A DNA stretch of 64,000 nucleotides from Oscheius dolichura. Taxonomy: Eukaryota > Nematoda > Chromadorea > Rhabditida > Rhabditidae. The position numbers were made by a program, and so were the translations under genes. How positions within the stretch are numbered: position 1 is the stretch's first letter; every line of letters begins with the position of its first letter. This document shows positions 22,830 to 33,681 of the stretch, in pieces. The notes under the pieces are model-generated. The model did not search any database. It was not told the origin of the DNA and saw nothing but the letters and a program-made list of their open reading frames with translations. Location: the NCBI GenBank assembly GCA_932521035.1, contig OW051496.1, positions 6,076,001-6,140,000 on the forward strand, written 5' to 3'.

Positions 22830-25800
22830 ATGAGGTGGTGGCCTCTGCTGCTTCTCGTCATGACAGTCACCTGGGCCGAGGAATGCCAACGGGAATTCTT
22901 CGCCCAGCCCGTGGTCTACGACCGAGCCATGGCCATCGACTTCTACTACACCGCGTAAGACTCCCCTTCCCCTTCCCTCTCTAGTAGAATAAATAGAATA
23001 AATCTTCAATCAGTGACACATTGTGCGGCCTTCTGTGGCGACCGCCACTTTTGCCGGACGGCGGTCTACAACGCCTACGCCAAGACGTGTGCCATCTCCT
23101 ACGAGTACACCCTCAACTGCAGGTAATCTCCCCTTTTTGATGAACAGGCCGTGATACTTGAAGGTACAACGAGAAACGAGTGAAAGAGTTTGATGTCTCC
23201 AACTCGAGCAGCCATTTGGTCCAGATAGCTTGTGTCACAAAGTGTAACGAGAAGGGAGACAGTAGGTAGCCTTCTCTTTCCAAATATAGTGAATAGGAGT
23301 AGTGGAGAAACAGAAGATCTTAGCTGAAGAGCCACGCGAGTTCCCCACTGCTCCGCCGGCTGTTCTGAGAAAGGTCCAGCTGATAACGGGAGATCCGAAT
23401 GACGGTTTCACTCGGTCGAATGTGGCCAGAAACAATCCTCGGACAGCACAAGGTTTGTGGTGACCTTTGTTCTTTCCAAAAAGGGAACAATTGAAGACGC
23501 GCCGCAGCAACCCGGGTTCGTGAACAAATTGGTCATCGAAAACTTCACCAGCGGCGGGATTTTGCCTGTCCTAGACTCAAGACACATGGTTCGGAGGAAG
23601 GGGCAAATCTGTTACCGGCTGAGGGAGAAGAAGTACCTCCTGGGGGCGGCCTTCGAGATACACAGGGACGTCTCCCTCCCCACCTGCAGGTAGGCGTCTC
23701 CTCTACGGGACCACCGCCCCTTCTAGATGTCTCTGTGCCCATTCCTACTCTCAGAACAGCATATTCATGTGCAAGTCATTCAACTGGAGGGCAGATGGAA
23801 CTTGTGAATTGAACAAGGTAGGATCTCTTGTGAAATTGAAAGGGAACTGATTTAGGCTAACCACTTGGGCAGATTCGATCTGATCGACGACAGCAAATTT
23901 ATCTACCAATTCATCGACTGCGATGTACAAGGTAGGACAGCCCATTTAGCCGAAACAGAGACTCAGTTCTGATGAATATCGGCACGAAGTTCTGTACCAA
24001 GGGCGGCCTGGCCATCTCCAGCACATCGGCCAAGACGACCACTGCAGCGGTGACTACTGAAGGTACCGGCGGTATCTCAGGCCACTGACGAATAACATTC
24101 AGCACCAACCACACCCGTCACTACTGACAGTACCTCAACCACCGTAACCATCGTAACAACTGATACAACCACAGATACGAGCACAGTGACCGAGGCGCAA
24201 TCTCCTCCAACAGAACTAACTACGGCAACTAATACACAGGAAACAAGCACTGCTGCTGAAACTACCGAGGGCTCCACGTCCACCTTACTACCGGATACAA
24301 CCACGGAGGAAGTGACGAGGTCGGCGACTGAAGGAACAACGACGGGAGGAGATGACAATCCAATAACATCAGCCGAGGAGAGGGCCGGCTTCTTTGTAGG
24401 AACGAGAAAAGAAGTGGAGGAGGAGGAGGAGACGACAACCCGGGAGGAGGAGATAAGCACTACGACAGAGGAGGAGACAACTCAAGAGGAGACAACCACC
24501 GCGGAAGAGACGACCACAGAGACACTGGCCCCGGAGAGTAGCACCTCCACGGAAGCACCGACCAGCGAAACTACCGAACTCACAACCACCGCGGAAGTAC
24601 TCACAACTGTCGAAGAACTTACACCCACCGCTGAAACCGTTTCAGAAACCACAGAAGAGCCTACGACAACACCTCCAGAGCTGATTATAGGTAGTGAAAG
24701 AGACAGAATGGGGACAGAAAGAAGTTTAGAAAATGGCACCTGCTTCGAGAGGATACACAAGCATATGATGGTTTCGGGGGCAGCCGCGCTGGAGCACGAC
24801 GTCAGCCTCGAGGAGTGTGCGTGTTTCTGTGCCAACAGCAGGTTACTCTTGGCGGTTCAATATAAACAAGAGAATTCAGAGAGTCAGGCCGGCATGGGTT
24901 CGATTGTCTCTCGGCCACGTACTACCACGGCGAGAGGGACTGTGTCTTGAATCTGGAGGACAGAGAACAGAAGCCGAAGAACTTTGCCAAGCAGCCGGGA
25001 GAGTTCAACGTGACCTACCTCGGGATGACGTGCCCACGAGGTTTGCAAGCGAGAGAGAAAGTCACTGTGCTATTCAGATAAAGCAATTGCGGCTCTCGTG
25101 AAACCGGACAGGGGATACGGTTGCCGGGCGACCTCCCTACAATCAGCCAAGCCAAAGACAAAGAATACCAGAACAAAAGGAGGTACGAGCAGACCGAAGG
25201 TTTTCAAACAGTCTTCATTCAGCTTTCACAGACGAGTGTTTCTTCGAGCTGCCGTCCCACGTCCTCGAGGGAATCGCCCTGCACGTGGAGACCAATGCCA
25301 CTCCCCAACAGTGCAAGTGTCTCTGTATTGCGGCAGAACACAAGTCAGTCCATTGTTATCCTTGTCCATGAAAATATTCAGATTCGGAGAGGCGTGCCAG
25401 TCGTTCCAGTACTATTACGAAGGGGCCGTATGCCTTCTGAGCAAGAATAATCGTTATTCCAACTCGGAGAAGTTCTCCGCCCTCCAGGGCCAGCAGCCGC
25501 AGAGCTACTTCGAGTACCGCTGTGCCACTAAAGGTGCCCACACCCCTGACTAATAATAGAACATCCCCTTTAGAGAGTAAATTGAAAAAGTATACGGAGC
25601 AGATGTGTCTGTTCCAGAAGGCTTTGGACGACACCGCCGCCGAGGTAAGAGGTTTTTAATTTTAGGAGGACAACCGATTCAGAAGTCAAACACGTCCATT
25701 TCTGACGATATCTCCCGTCCTTCGATTGTGCTTACGGATAAGAACAGCACATCGTCAGAAGAGAAAATAACATCTTTATTGGAGGGAAGCGGGCTGGAGT

Positions 25801-26640
25801 CGAATGAGACATCCATTGAAACGACAACGACGGAACTAACAACAACGACCGAATCGACAACCACCTCCACGACAACGACGACTACTCTTCCTCCGACAAC
25901 AAAGGTACGGTTCACATTTACGAGAACAGAAAAGAACTGTAGAAACACCGAACACCTCGGCCAATTAACAGAGCAATTCCCGAGGCGGAAGGACTCGATG
26001 AAAGCGACTTCGAAGAGTTGGAAGGGATCCTGGTGAGTACTCTTGGAACAATTAGACTAACTTCTGATTCAGTCGAACAACTTGGAAGACCCGACGACGG
26101 CAATGCCCGTGCCTGTGGCCAGGGCGAGCGGGGTCAAGACAGTCAAGTTGACGAACAAAGTAGTGAAGGCTGTCCAGGAGGACACGACCAGCACCACAGT
26201 GACCAAGCCGCCCACCACCATCCTCACCACCACCTCTAGACCGAAGACGGTAAGAACTCCCCGAGAACTATGAGTACAGAGATATATAGACCACACGGAC
26301 AACGACGACGACGACCAGAGGACCGGAGTATCCGTCTGCCGGGAAGTGTACCTACAGTGCCCTGTACCAGACGGCCTTCTTCGGGAGGAGGACGATCAAG
26401 ACAGTCCATGTCAAGACGTATGCCTTCCTCTTATCCGAAAATAATGACCGTTTCAGGGCGGCGGACTGTTTCGCGGCATGTTTCGCCCTGCACTGCCGGT
26501 CGGCCAACCTGATTGCCCAGGGAGCCCTGAACCAGTGCGAACTGTTCCGCGACTCCCTGATCGACTACCGGCGACCGGACATGATCGGCTACGATGGATC
26601 GACTGTTTACTTCGACGGAATCCGCTGCGACGGAATCTGA
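22830..26640 (+). CDS. secreted PAN/Apple-like protein with Thr-rich mucin linkers
   Basis: Large secreted protein, probably extracellular matrix, cuticle or mucus. Twenty-one exons sum to 1017 aa; first exon 22830-22954, last 26457-26640, and the long mucin exon 24103-24690. Signal peptide: MRWWPLLLLVMTVTWA. Cysteine-patterned PAN-like units lie at about residues 15-110, 170-300, 520-640, 640-740 and 940-1017 (for example CLCAHSYSQNSIFMCKSFNW, then CELNKANHLGRFDLIDD). Two Thr/Ser/Glu-rich linkers (about 310-510 and 755-955) are of the type that is O-glycosylated. The 39-nt intron 24691-24729 is stop-free and in frame. No transmembrane anchor is evident. The PAN assignment rests on cysteine pattern, not on a search. 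Confidence 0.8.
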
Positions 26641-26839
26641 TCGTCTTGTTTTGTGCAATAGCCACGGGCTGCTCCATTCCACGGGTTCCTCTCATTTTCA
26701 GAAATATAAATATATTTATTTATTCTGTTCTTTTTGAGAGAGGAAGGGAGAAAAGGATGACTAAAAGAAGCATCGTAGATTTGTGGGATTAGGAATTCCG
26801 CGAGGGTCCCGGTTACCAGGAGACGGGACATTTTTGGCG

Positions 26840-28219
26840 ATGCAAGCGAGTACCTCCCGCTATGATATCGAAACTTTGCCATTTTATGACGACACTTTGG
26901 ACTACGATGATGCCTACGAGGTCCCCCATACCGTATACTCCGATGACAGACCAGGTAGGAGCCTGCTTCATCTTTCTCAATCATTGAATTCCAGCCAGTT
27001 GGGGATTTGAAGACGACAGGTGAGGGAGGATGACCTCTGACTCGACTATTTTTAGACCGTACACGGCGGGAGGATACTACAATACTCCCTTCTATGGGGA
27101 CACTACCCACCGCTCCGATTACACCCCGAAAACAGCTGCTCGACAAATTATGACACCGTTAGTCCTTGAAAAAGAGAGGTTTATTATGCCGTCTTTTCAG
27201 TGAATATGAATATGATACCTATGGACAGGAACGGCCTCCTTTCTTCTCGGAGACTACGAACAAGGCCGAGTATGTCTATAAGGCGCCCATCCCCCATGTT
27301 AGGCAACCCTCACCGTAAGTTATCTAGTGGAAGACACTGAAGAAGTGTAGGCAGACGACGAAAGACCATATCCCATTCTATGGGAGCACGACAAATAGAG
27401 ACACCTACACACCCAAGGAGGTCATCCCTCGACCACAGGTGAAGCCGGACGGCGAGAAAGTGAAGATACCTTTTGACGATACTACCACCTATAGGGTCAG
27501 ACCTTTTTATTCGTCTTCAAATTGAAATTAGCATCACCACGCGCCGATTGAGATCAAGAGACAACACCCACTGCCACAACAGACAGAACGACTCCAACTT
27601 CCTCCTCTGGATTCCCAGACTACAAACAGGGTAGGACAGCGGGAGGACGGATACATGGTCATACAGGCGGTCTATACTCCGAAGAAGGTAGAACGGACCG
27701 TTGTACGGCAAACGGGGACAACACGGGGGGATCGCCTGCCCATGGACACGATGACGACGACACAGATGGAGTACACCGCGAAGAAGGCAGACAAACACGT
27801 GGCGAGGAGGACACGGTCGCCGAGGAGGAATCTGCCACCTCTGGAAGGAGTCACAACGACACAGGCACATCATATTTATTCCTCCTATCTTAAAGAAAGA
27901 TTTCAGGCTGATTTTACACGGAAAGAGGGTGGACGACCAAAACCTAGGAGGACACGGGACCATGACTTATTTCCCGATAGGTTCGACATGGAAAGACACG
28001 TGCTCAAGGCTCCTCAACTGCACCGTTGCCCGGCCGAGAGTCTCTCCAACTACACGGACAAGTACGGTTCTTGATAACAACAACAGTTACGACATTTTCA
28101 GACAAGCCCGGTTCGTAAACGGACACTGGTGGTTTCGCAATGGTAAAAGATCCAAATCTGCTTCGAATACGCCACCTAAAAGTTCAGAAAAAGCGCAGAA
28201 CAAACCTCAGTCAAAATAA
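26840..28219 (+). CDS. SAXO/MAP6-related microtubule protein with Mn-type repeats
   Basis: Probable ciliary or axonal microtubule stabiliser. Nine exons: 26840-26954, 26995-27019, 27056-27157, 27201-27314, 27351-27495, 27532-27630, 27667-27864, 27907-28061, 28102-28219; 356 aa. About nine spaced repeats of the form P-F-x-x-x-T-T-x-x-x-x-Y-x-x-K occur: TPFYGDTTHRSDYTPK, PPFFSETTNKAEYVYK, IPFYGSTTNRDTYTPK, LPMDTMTTTQMEYTAKK and a degenerate one near the end, then a basic serine/lysine tail. That pattern is the hallmark of the SAXO family. Intron 7 (27865-27906) uses a GC donor. It follows the PAN gene by 199 bp and converges with the next gene at 22 bp. Confidence 0.72.
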
Positions 28220-28241
28220 AAAAAAACCTCTTCTTAAATGT

Positions 28242-29528
28242 TTATTCTCCTGACCGGGAAAAGTGTGTCTCCTGGATAGAGACAATAGATGGATTGCTCT
28301 GAATCTCTTCTGAACTGGTCACCAGACTACCGGCCCTGATGAAGAAATCCACAAATTGGGGGAAGTCGGAAATAATTGAAAAGGAGATAACTTCATAGAA
28401 GTCAGTGGCAAAGGCATACTTACGGTCGACTTTTGAGGAGACGGCCAGGAAGGAATTATCCGACTGAGAAATGGGGAAGAACAGGACAGTCTGACAGCCA
28501 TGGGGGAACTTGACTTCGAAAGACGAGTGGGAGAAGTCGGCGACCAGCAGGGACAACTTGAACAGACGATTGTACTGCTGGTGATATTCCAGGGAAAGAG
28601 ATCCCATTTCGAGAGACCCCACTTGGACAGACTGAAGATACGGTAAGAATATAGGAGCCAGGACTACCTTGATTAGACAGTGGATATTGGGAAGGAAGTC
28701 GGAGATGTTGTTGATGTAGACCCGGACATTGGAGGTGAACGGGAGGATGAACGAGACAGCGGCCTCGAAGTCTCTACACGTTCGACAGTCGAACCTATAC
28801 AATCTCTTCGGCCTTTTCGGGGCCACCTACTGAATATATTCAATGCCTCTCAAAGTCTCTTTTTCAATCCTCTCCATCTCCAGAGGCTCCTCCCCGACTA
28901 TACACAACTCCTGGGGTCGGAAGGTCTTCACCGCGAAGTCGAGGTGTTCACTGTAGGGGATGGAGAGGGTCGAACACCGCATGTTCTTCTTCTGGATATG
29001 GGCCAGGATAAGGTAGAAGAAGTCCTCGTCCTGCCAGCTGTGTCACATCTGACCAAGGTACACTTACGAAATTCGCGGCCGGGAACCAGATGCTCTTGAT
29101 GTGGAAGGGGGAACACTTGGCCATCGAGTCCAGCACCTCGTCGAAGTCGTAGACCCTCTTGAATGTCTTCAGATTTGATTGGAATTTCAGTGACATCTTC
29201 TGTAAGCCACTATTCGCTTGTTTCTCCCGTGATTACTACTTGCTCTGGTTGAAATTGGAGGACAAGTTGCCCTCGGAGATGTATCTTGGGTCCTTTCGTG
29301 TGACCATCTATCATCGACGAGACCCACTTGGCCGTCCGGTACATTCGGGTAAATCCCGTGGGTTCCATCTAAATTCCCCTCAAATTAGCCAAGAACAGAT
29401 ATTACCTTTCGGATGGCCGAGATGGCCAGGTGCTCTGGGAGACTGTTAAAATGGAGGGCCCTCGTATACCTGACCGTGGAGAGGTCTTTCTCCATCTTCG
29501 AATTATGGCAACACAGGAGTTTTAGCAT
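28242..29528 (-). CDS. F-box-like protein 1
   Basis: Probable substrate adaptor of an SCF-type ubiquitin ligase, of the rapidly evolving nematode kind. Seven exons: 29406-29528, 29240-29368, 29068-29199, 28831-29030, 28668-28794, 28424-28631, 28242-28390; 355 aa. The N terminus reads NSLPEHLAISAIRK, then MEPTGFTRMYRTAKWVSSM, an F-box-like pattern, followed by a leucine/isoleucine-periodic C-terminal region. It shares gene structure and N-terminal motif with the two plus-strand genes downstream. The 33-nt intron 28391-28423 is stop-free and in frame. The F-box call is by pattern only. Confidence 0.55.
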
Positions 29529-30016
29529 TTTGAGAAAAGAACGAAGAGGTCCGAGGTGTGGCCTCTTATCACGAGCCACGTATTTATCAGCTGACACTAG
29601 TCATCTTTTTGGTTGTAGTTAGTAAACTGGAAAAAACGAGTGGTCGCTGCGGCTGAGAGAGGCGGGCGACGAGGTTATGGCCTGGAACCGCGTGAGAGGA
29701 TCATTGTCCGAGGGGGTAAACATGGCAGAACGGGGTGTCTCCTGTTGATATTCAAATGGCACAGACCGTCTCATATTCTAGTCCAGATGAAGACTGTCCT
29801 CTCGAAAGCTGTCCCTCCTCCTCCCCCAGTGTGTACCCTTTTGACCACTTCCCCACACCATATTTCCCTACTCAGAACCTTTTCGAATAGACGGACAAGC
29901 AATCCGAACACCTCCCGCTGGGACAGCCGATATCGATTTAGCCTCCTCCTCAGCTGATTACACAGCGCGTCCACCTTTTCTTGTGGGTATCGCCCACATC
30001 CTTTTTACTGTTCAAA
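29529..30016. promoter_or_regulatory. divergent region between two F-box-like genes
   Basis: 488 bp between opposite start codons. No gene seen. The ATG at 29528 is the first in-frame methionine that leaves the F-box-like segment intact. Confidence 0.4.
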
Positions 30017-31189
30017 ATGATCGAACTGGACATCCTTCAAACGAATAATTTAATAGATGTTATGAACAAGGTACGACTATTTTAGTTGGTCTATTTATCT
30101 TCCGTTCAGATGAAGGCAGGAGAGTTTCTTCGTTTGCGTAAAACGTGTCAAGCCATGAATAACTTCGCCGACCAGCACCAGAGTCTCATCGGGGTGCCCA
30201 TCAACAGTCAGATTCGTTTCGAGGAGGCCTGGGTGTCCGTGAATGAGCGCTCCAAGCGGTACTCCTTGCCTGAAGGATTGCGACACTTCTCCGGGTTCAG
30301 TTTTGAACACGTCTCATTTAAATTAGACTTCGAGGCAATGGTAGGTAGTCTTTACCTCTTCCATATATCACACCCTGCTTTAGTCCGTAGAAGGGAAACA
30401 GCGCCTGTTACAATTCTTGAGGGCACGTATTTGGAGACAGGCGTGTCTTACTCTGGATGACATCCAGCCCGAGATCTTGGATATTATTCGCCCATATTGG
30501 CTATGCACTTCGCTTCCTACGAAGGTCGGGCCATTCCAATCAAGTATACAAAGGAGTTCTAGGCCCTCGAAGACAATGTTTATGTTGGTTGGCTCCACAA
30601 GATCACATCCATCCCCGAAATCCAGAAACTTGCCATAGGGATCAAGGACTACCGAGGGCCTAAGCTACTCGAATTAGTTGTACAGGTGGGAAGACACTCC
30701 TTCTTAAGTGAAGTGTCCTTTAGAAATGGAGTGCCAATGACTTGGGTAGCTTGATCTTCGTCGTTCCCGGCATAAACTTTACCTTTTGTAATGTCGAGCA
30801 ATTCCACATGGAGGCGATGATCAGAACTATTGAACAACGCCATATGAAGACGATTTATGCGACACTGGACAAGTTGCTGGATGTGGAACGACGGCACGGT
30901 GGATATGAGGTCTACGAAGAGAATCTACTGCCCGCGGAACGGTTTACAGAGAACATTGAATACGAGTACAAGGTTCGCGTATTTCTTGGTCAGATAAGAC
31001 GAGATTCAGCCGGTGGGAATCATAAAGATTCACTTGAAACGGGAAGAGCAAGAGGGGTGTCTGGCGGTGGAGATCAGCCAGTACAGCGATACGAACTTCA
31101 ACGTCGCCTTTTGTTTCTACACGAGGAAGCGTGCCGTGGAAGAGTACGAGAGGCGGATGAAGGAGCTGTTGGGGAACTCGCCGGGATGA
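30017..31189 (+). CDS. F-box-like protein 2
   Basis: Six exons: 30017-30070, 30110-30340, 30384-30524, 30563-30685, 30724-30972, 31010-31189; 325 aa. The start LDILQTNNLIDVMNK, followed by FLRLRKTCQAMNNFADQH, occupies the same place and exon phase as the F-box-like segment of its neighbours. The rest has no domain I recognise: periodic hydrophobics (ILDIIRPYWLCTSLP, KALEDNVYVGWLHKITSIPE) and a charged C terminus (RKRAVEEYERRMKELLG). AATAAA follows at about 31250. Probably a divergent paralogue of the genes at 28.2 and 32.4 kb. Confidence 0.5.
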
Positions 31190-31535
31190 TTTTACCTCCA
31201 AAAATGGATGGAGATAGCCAGAGGAGGAGACATCCTTTGGAATGCTTGTAAATAAAGAAGACTTTTTCCTGTTCTCTGTTTTATTGTAGAAAAAGATCTC
31301 TTTTTGCGTTGTGAAAGATATATTTCTATGAGCTAGATAAGCTTCCGGCCGGGATGAGGAAAGGGCGCCTGAGTCACCTGGGGACAGCTGTCTTCCCCTT
31401 GATAATTGCGTGTTAAAAAGTTGTTTGTCTCCGTGTCCACCTAGAACTGGAATCAGTCTACATCGATTATCTGAAAAACAGGTGACTCCCGCCCTCCTTA
31501 TATTCTGCACCCCGTCCGCCTCAATCCAAAAAACC
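31190..31535. other. spacer between F-box-like gene and small secreted peptide
   Basis: 346 bp holding the 3' UTR with AATAAA near 31250 and the upstream region of the next gene. Nothing else seen. Confidence 0.4.
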
Positions 31536-31767
31536 ATGCAGTTCTCCTGGCTCTCGCTCGTCCTCCTTCTCGTCCTCGCCGTCTATAGTAGTTCCCGAGT
31601 CTTCAGTGGCGGAGACCTTGTGAGTTCATCCCCTCTCTCCAACAAAGACCTCGCTCTTTTAGTTCTCCCGGAGTTGTTGTGACGACCCGGTCTCCTTTAC
31701 CTACTGTCCGATAGTCTGCCACGATGACCTCCTGGTCAATACAATACGGGATGACTCCTTGCAATAA
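31536..31767 (+). CDS. small secreted cysteine-containing peptide, 62 aa
   Basis: Two exons, 31536-31619 and 31663-31767, with a 43-bp intron. The first exon is a clear signal peptide (MQFSWLSLVLLLVLAVYSSS). The mature part is short and acidic with four cysteines in a C-C-x8-C-x3-C pattern (SCCDDPVSFTYCPIVCHDD). I recognise no family; the spacing is not that of an insulin A chain. AATAAA at 31764-31769 overlaps the stop. It sits between two F-box-like genes. Confidence 0.55.
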
Positions 31768-32413
31768 ACCCAAATCTCTTAATAATGCTTTATTTATCTA
31801 ATCTCGCTGTTCCGTATCTGGTTTAACAAACTGGGCAGTAAAAAGGTTCCCATCTCATTTATCCAGTTCTCAATTTGTTCGGTCTCCATCAAGCTCCCCT
31901 TCCATTGACTTGTTCGTGAGCCTTTTGAGGAACAGAGGACCTTCTATTAGATTCAAGCAGTTCTCTTCTAGCCTTCTCTTTGCTCATAGCTTGAGTGGAA
32001 CCTAATTCTCCCGCAACCCACAAGTATCAGTCAAAAAGTCCTTCCGAAGGAGCACTCTCTCCTAGAAGATGATCTTCTCCTTTACAACGCAGTTCGGTAT
32101 CTTTTGTTTTCCCGGTATTTCCAGCGGCGTTCAGCGAGTTCAAAGGTTGTTTTTCACGGAAGTTCAGCCAAAAACAAGGGTTTCCTTGAGAATAACACTT
32201 GCCGACAGCTCTCTTTGTTAATTTGTTATTCCAAACGGGGAATAACACCCTTCCTGAAATAGACGAAACGCCAAAGAATGATAGCAGATTTTAATGTCTA
32301 AAGTTTTTCCGAACATGAGTAAAAAAACGGGAGCGGCTGATCCAGTAAACAGCTTTCTCACGTGAAAAGTCAGCCCGGTAAATACGCTCTGTTTCTCACG
32401 TAGCCCGCCTTGA
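31768..32413. other. 646-bp spacer, no gene seen
   Basis: AT-rich. The minus-strand frames at 32027-32248 and 32218-32535 have no support. Confidence 0.45.
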
Positions 32414-33659
32414 ATGTTCCCCTTTTCTAGTATTCCCGAGCATTTAGCCGTAAAAGTACTCCAAAAGGCAAGACTTTTCAGTTTTAAAATTAAATAGGAA
32501 CTCCAGGTTGATGGGATAACATTTACCCACTTCATAAAAACATGCCACTTCGCAGAGGATTTGGGCTATTCCAACCTGCGACAGCTAAAGTTCCCCATGG
32601 AGCACGACACTCTTCATCTTTACTTCGACGGGGAGGAGGCGGGATATCCTTCTCCATTTTAACTGTTAAAAAAGTTTAGGAAGAAAGGAAGACCGATGAA
32701 TATGAGTTTCGCTACGCTGTCCGCCACTCGTTCCAGGGATCGCTCCAGGGATTCACCTTGCGAACCAGCTCGGTCACTAAATTCAGCGAGTTCCTAGAAA
32801 TCCTTCGATCGTTTGCTTTCTTCAAATTCAGCTGTATTTGTATCTCCGAAAAGCTACAGGTAGTCTCTTTCTTGTCACTCTCTACTTCTGTATCCAGTCA
32901 GCCGAGGCGGAAGAGGCTGTTGTCAAAACATTGGAAGAAATGCGCAGCCTTCGAATGAAGACGAACGAACTGGAGATGTACAACACGGAACTGTGCAACC
33001 TGGCCATCGAGGTGCTCGGGCCAAGCTACTTCCGAAGCGACTTCCAGGAGGGGAAGATGCTCGTCAACTGTATCTCGGATACGTCTCTCCAAAAATTGGT
33101 GGGGCCATTCTACCTTTGTTTCGATATCCCCCTGCGCAGGAATGTTTGGATTACTACTCTGATAATAGGGAGGACACGGAGAGGACGATGGCCGAGATCC
33201 TTCCCAACTGTCCCTACCTCGACGCGTGCTTCGATTTCAAGTGTGACTGGATCTGGGAGACGTTGATGGCCACCATTCAAGTAGGACTTATTGTCAACGG
33301 AGAAAACAGCGATCACTTAGAAAATCAGACATGGGGCGGCTATAAATAGCCGGTTGGACTTGGCGCTCTTTGACACCGAGCTTCCCGACTTCTCCCGCTA
33401 CTTCGAAAACATCCCCCACTGCCAGTACCGGCAACAATTCGAAGATCATGACATCGTCGCTGTTTTTATCAAAATAATTGGCAGTTCTCTGTACTTGGCC
33501 ATGTTGACCAGGACAGGCATGCTGGCCGAGGCTGTCCACTACAAGATAGTCGGCAGTTTCGAGGAATTTCAGGAGTTCTACACGGCCGTATTCAGGAAGG
33601 AGGAGTACGACTACGTACCGGAGGAGGAGATGGAGGTATTCGGAGAAAGGGAAGAGTAA
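32414..33659 (+). CDS. F-box-like protein 3
   Basis: Six exons: 32414-32467, 32507-32638, 32680-32859, 32898-33098, 33140-33280, 33321-33659; 348 aa. The N terminus FSSIPEHLAVKVLQK, followed by TFTHFIKTCHFAEDL, parallels F-box-like protein 1 (NSLPEHLAISAIRK) at the same exon border. The first two introns (32468-32506 and 32639-32679) only work with GC donors; the first, AAG/GCAAGA, is a perfect GC-AG consensus. The remainder is acidic and hydrophobic without a recognised domain, ending in a glutamate-rich tail. AATAAA overlaps the stop codon. It converges with the prominin-like gene at 22 bp. Confidence 0.52.
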
Positions 33660-33681
33660 ATAAAGATATTTACTTTATACA

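Noticed and set aside
22252..22830. 192-aa plus-strand frame ahead of the PAN/mucin gene
   Set aside because: Low-complexity serine/proline/arginine sequence without ATG context or homology; runs into the real start.
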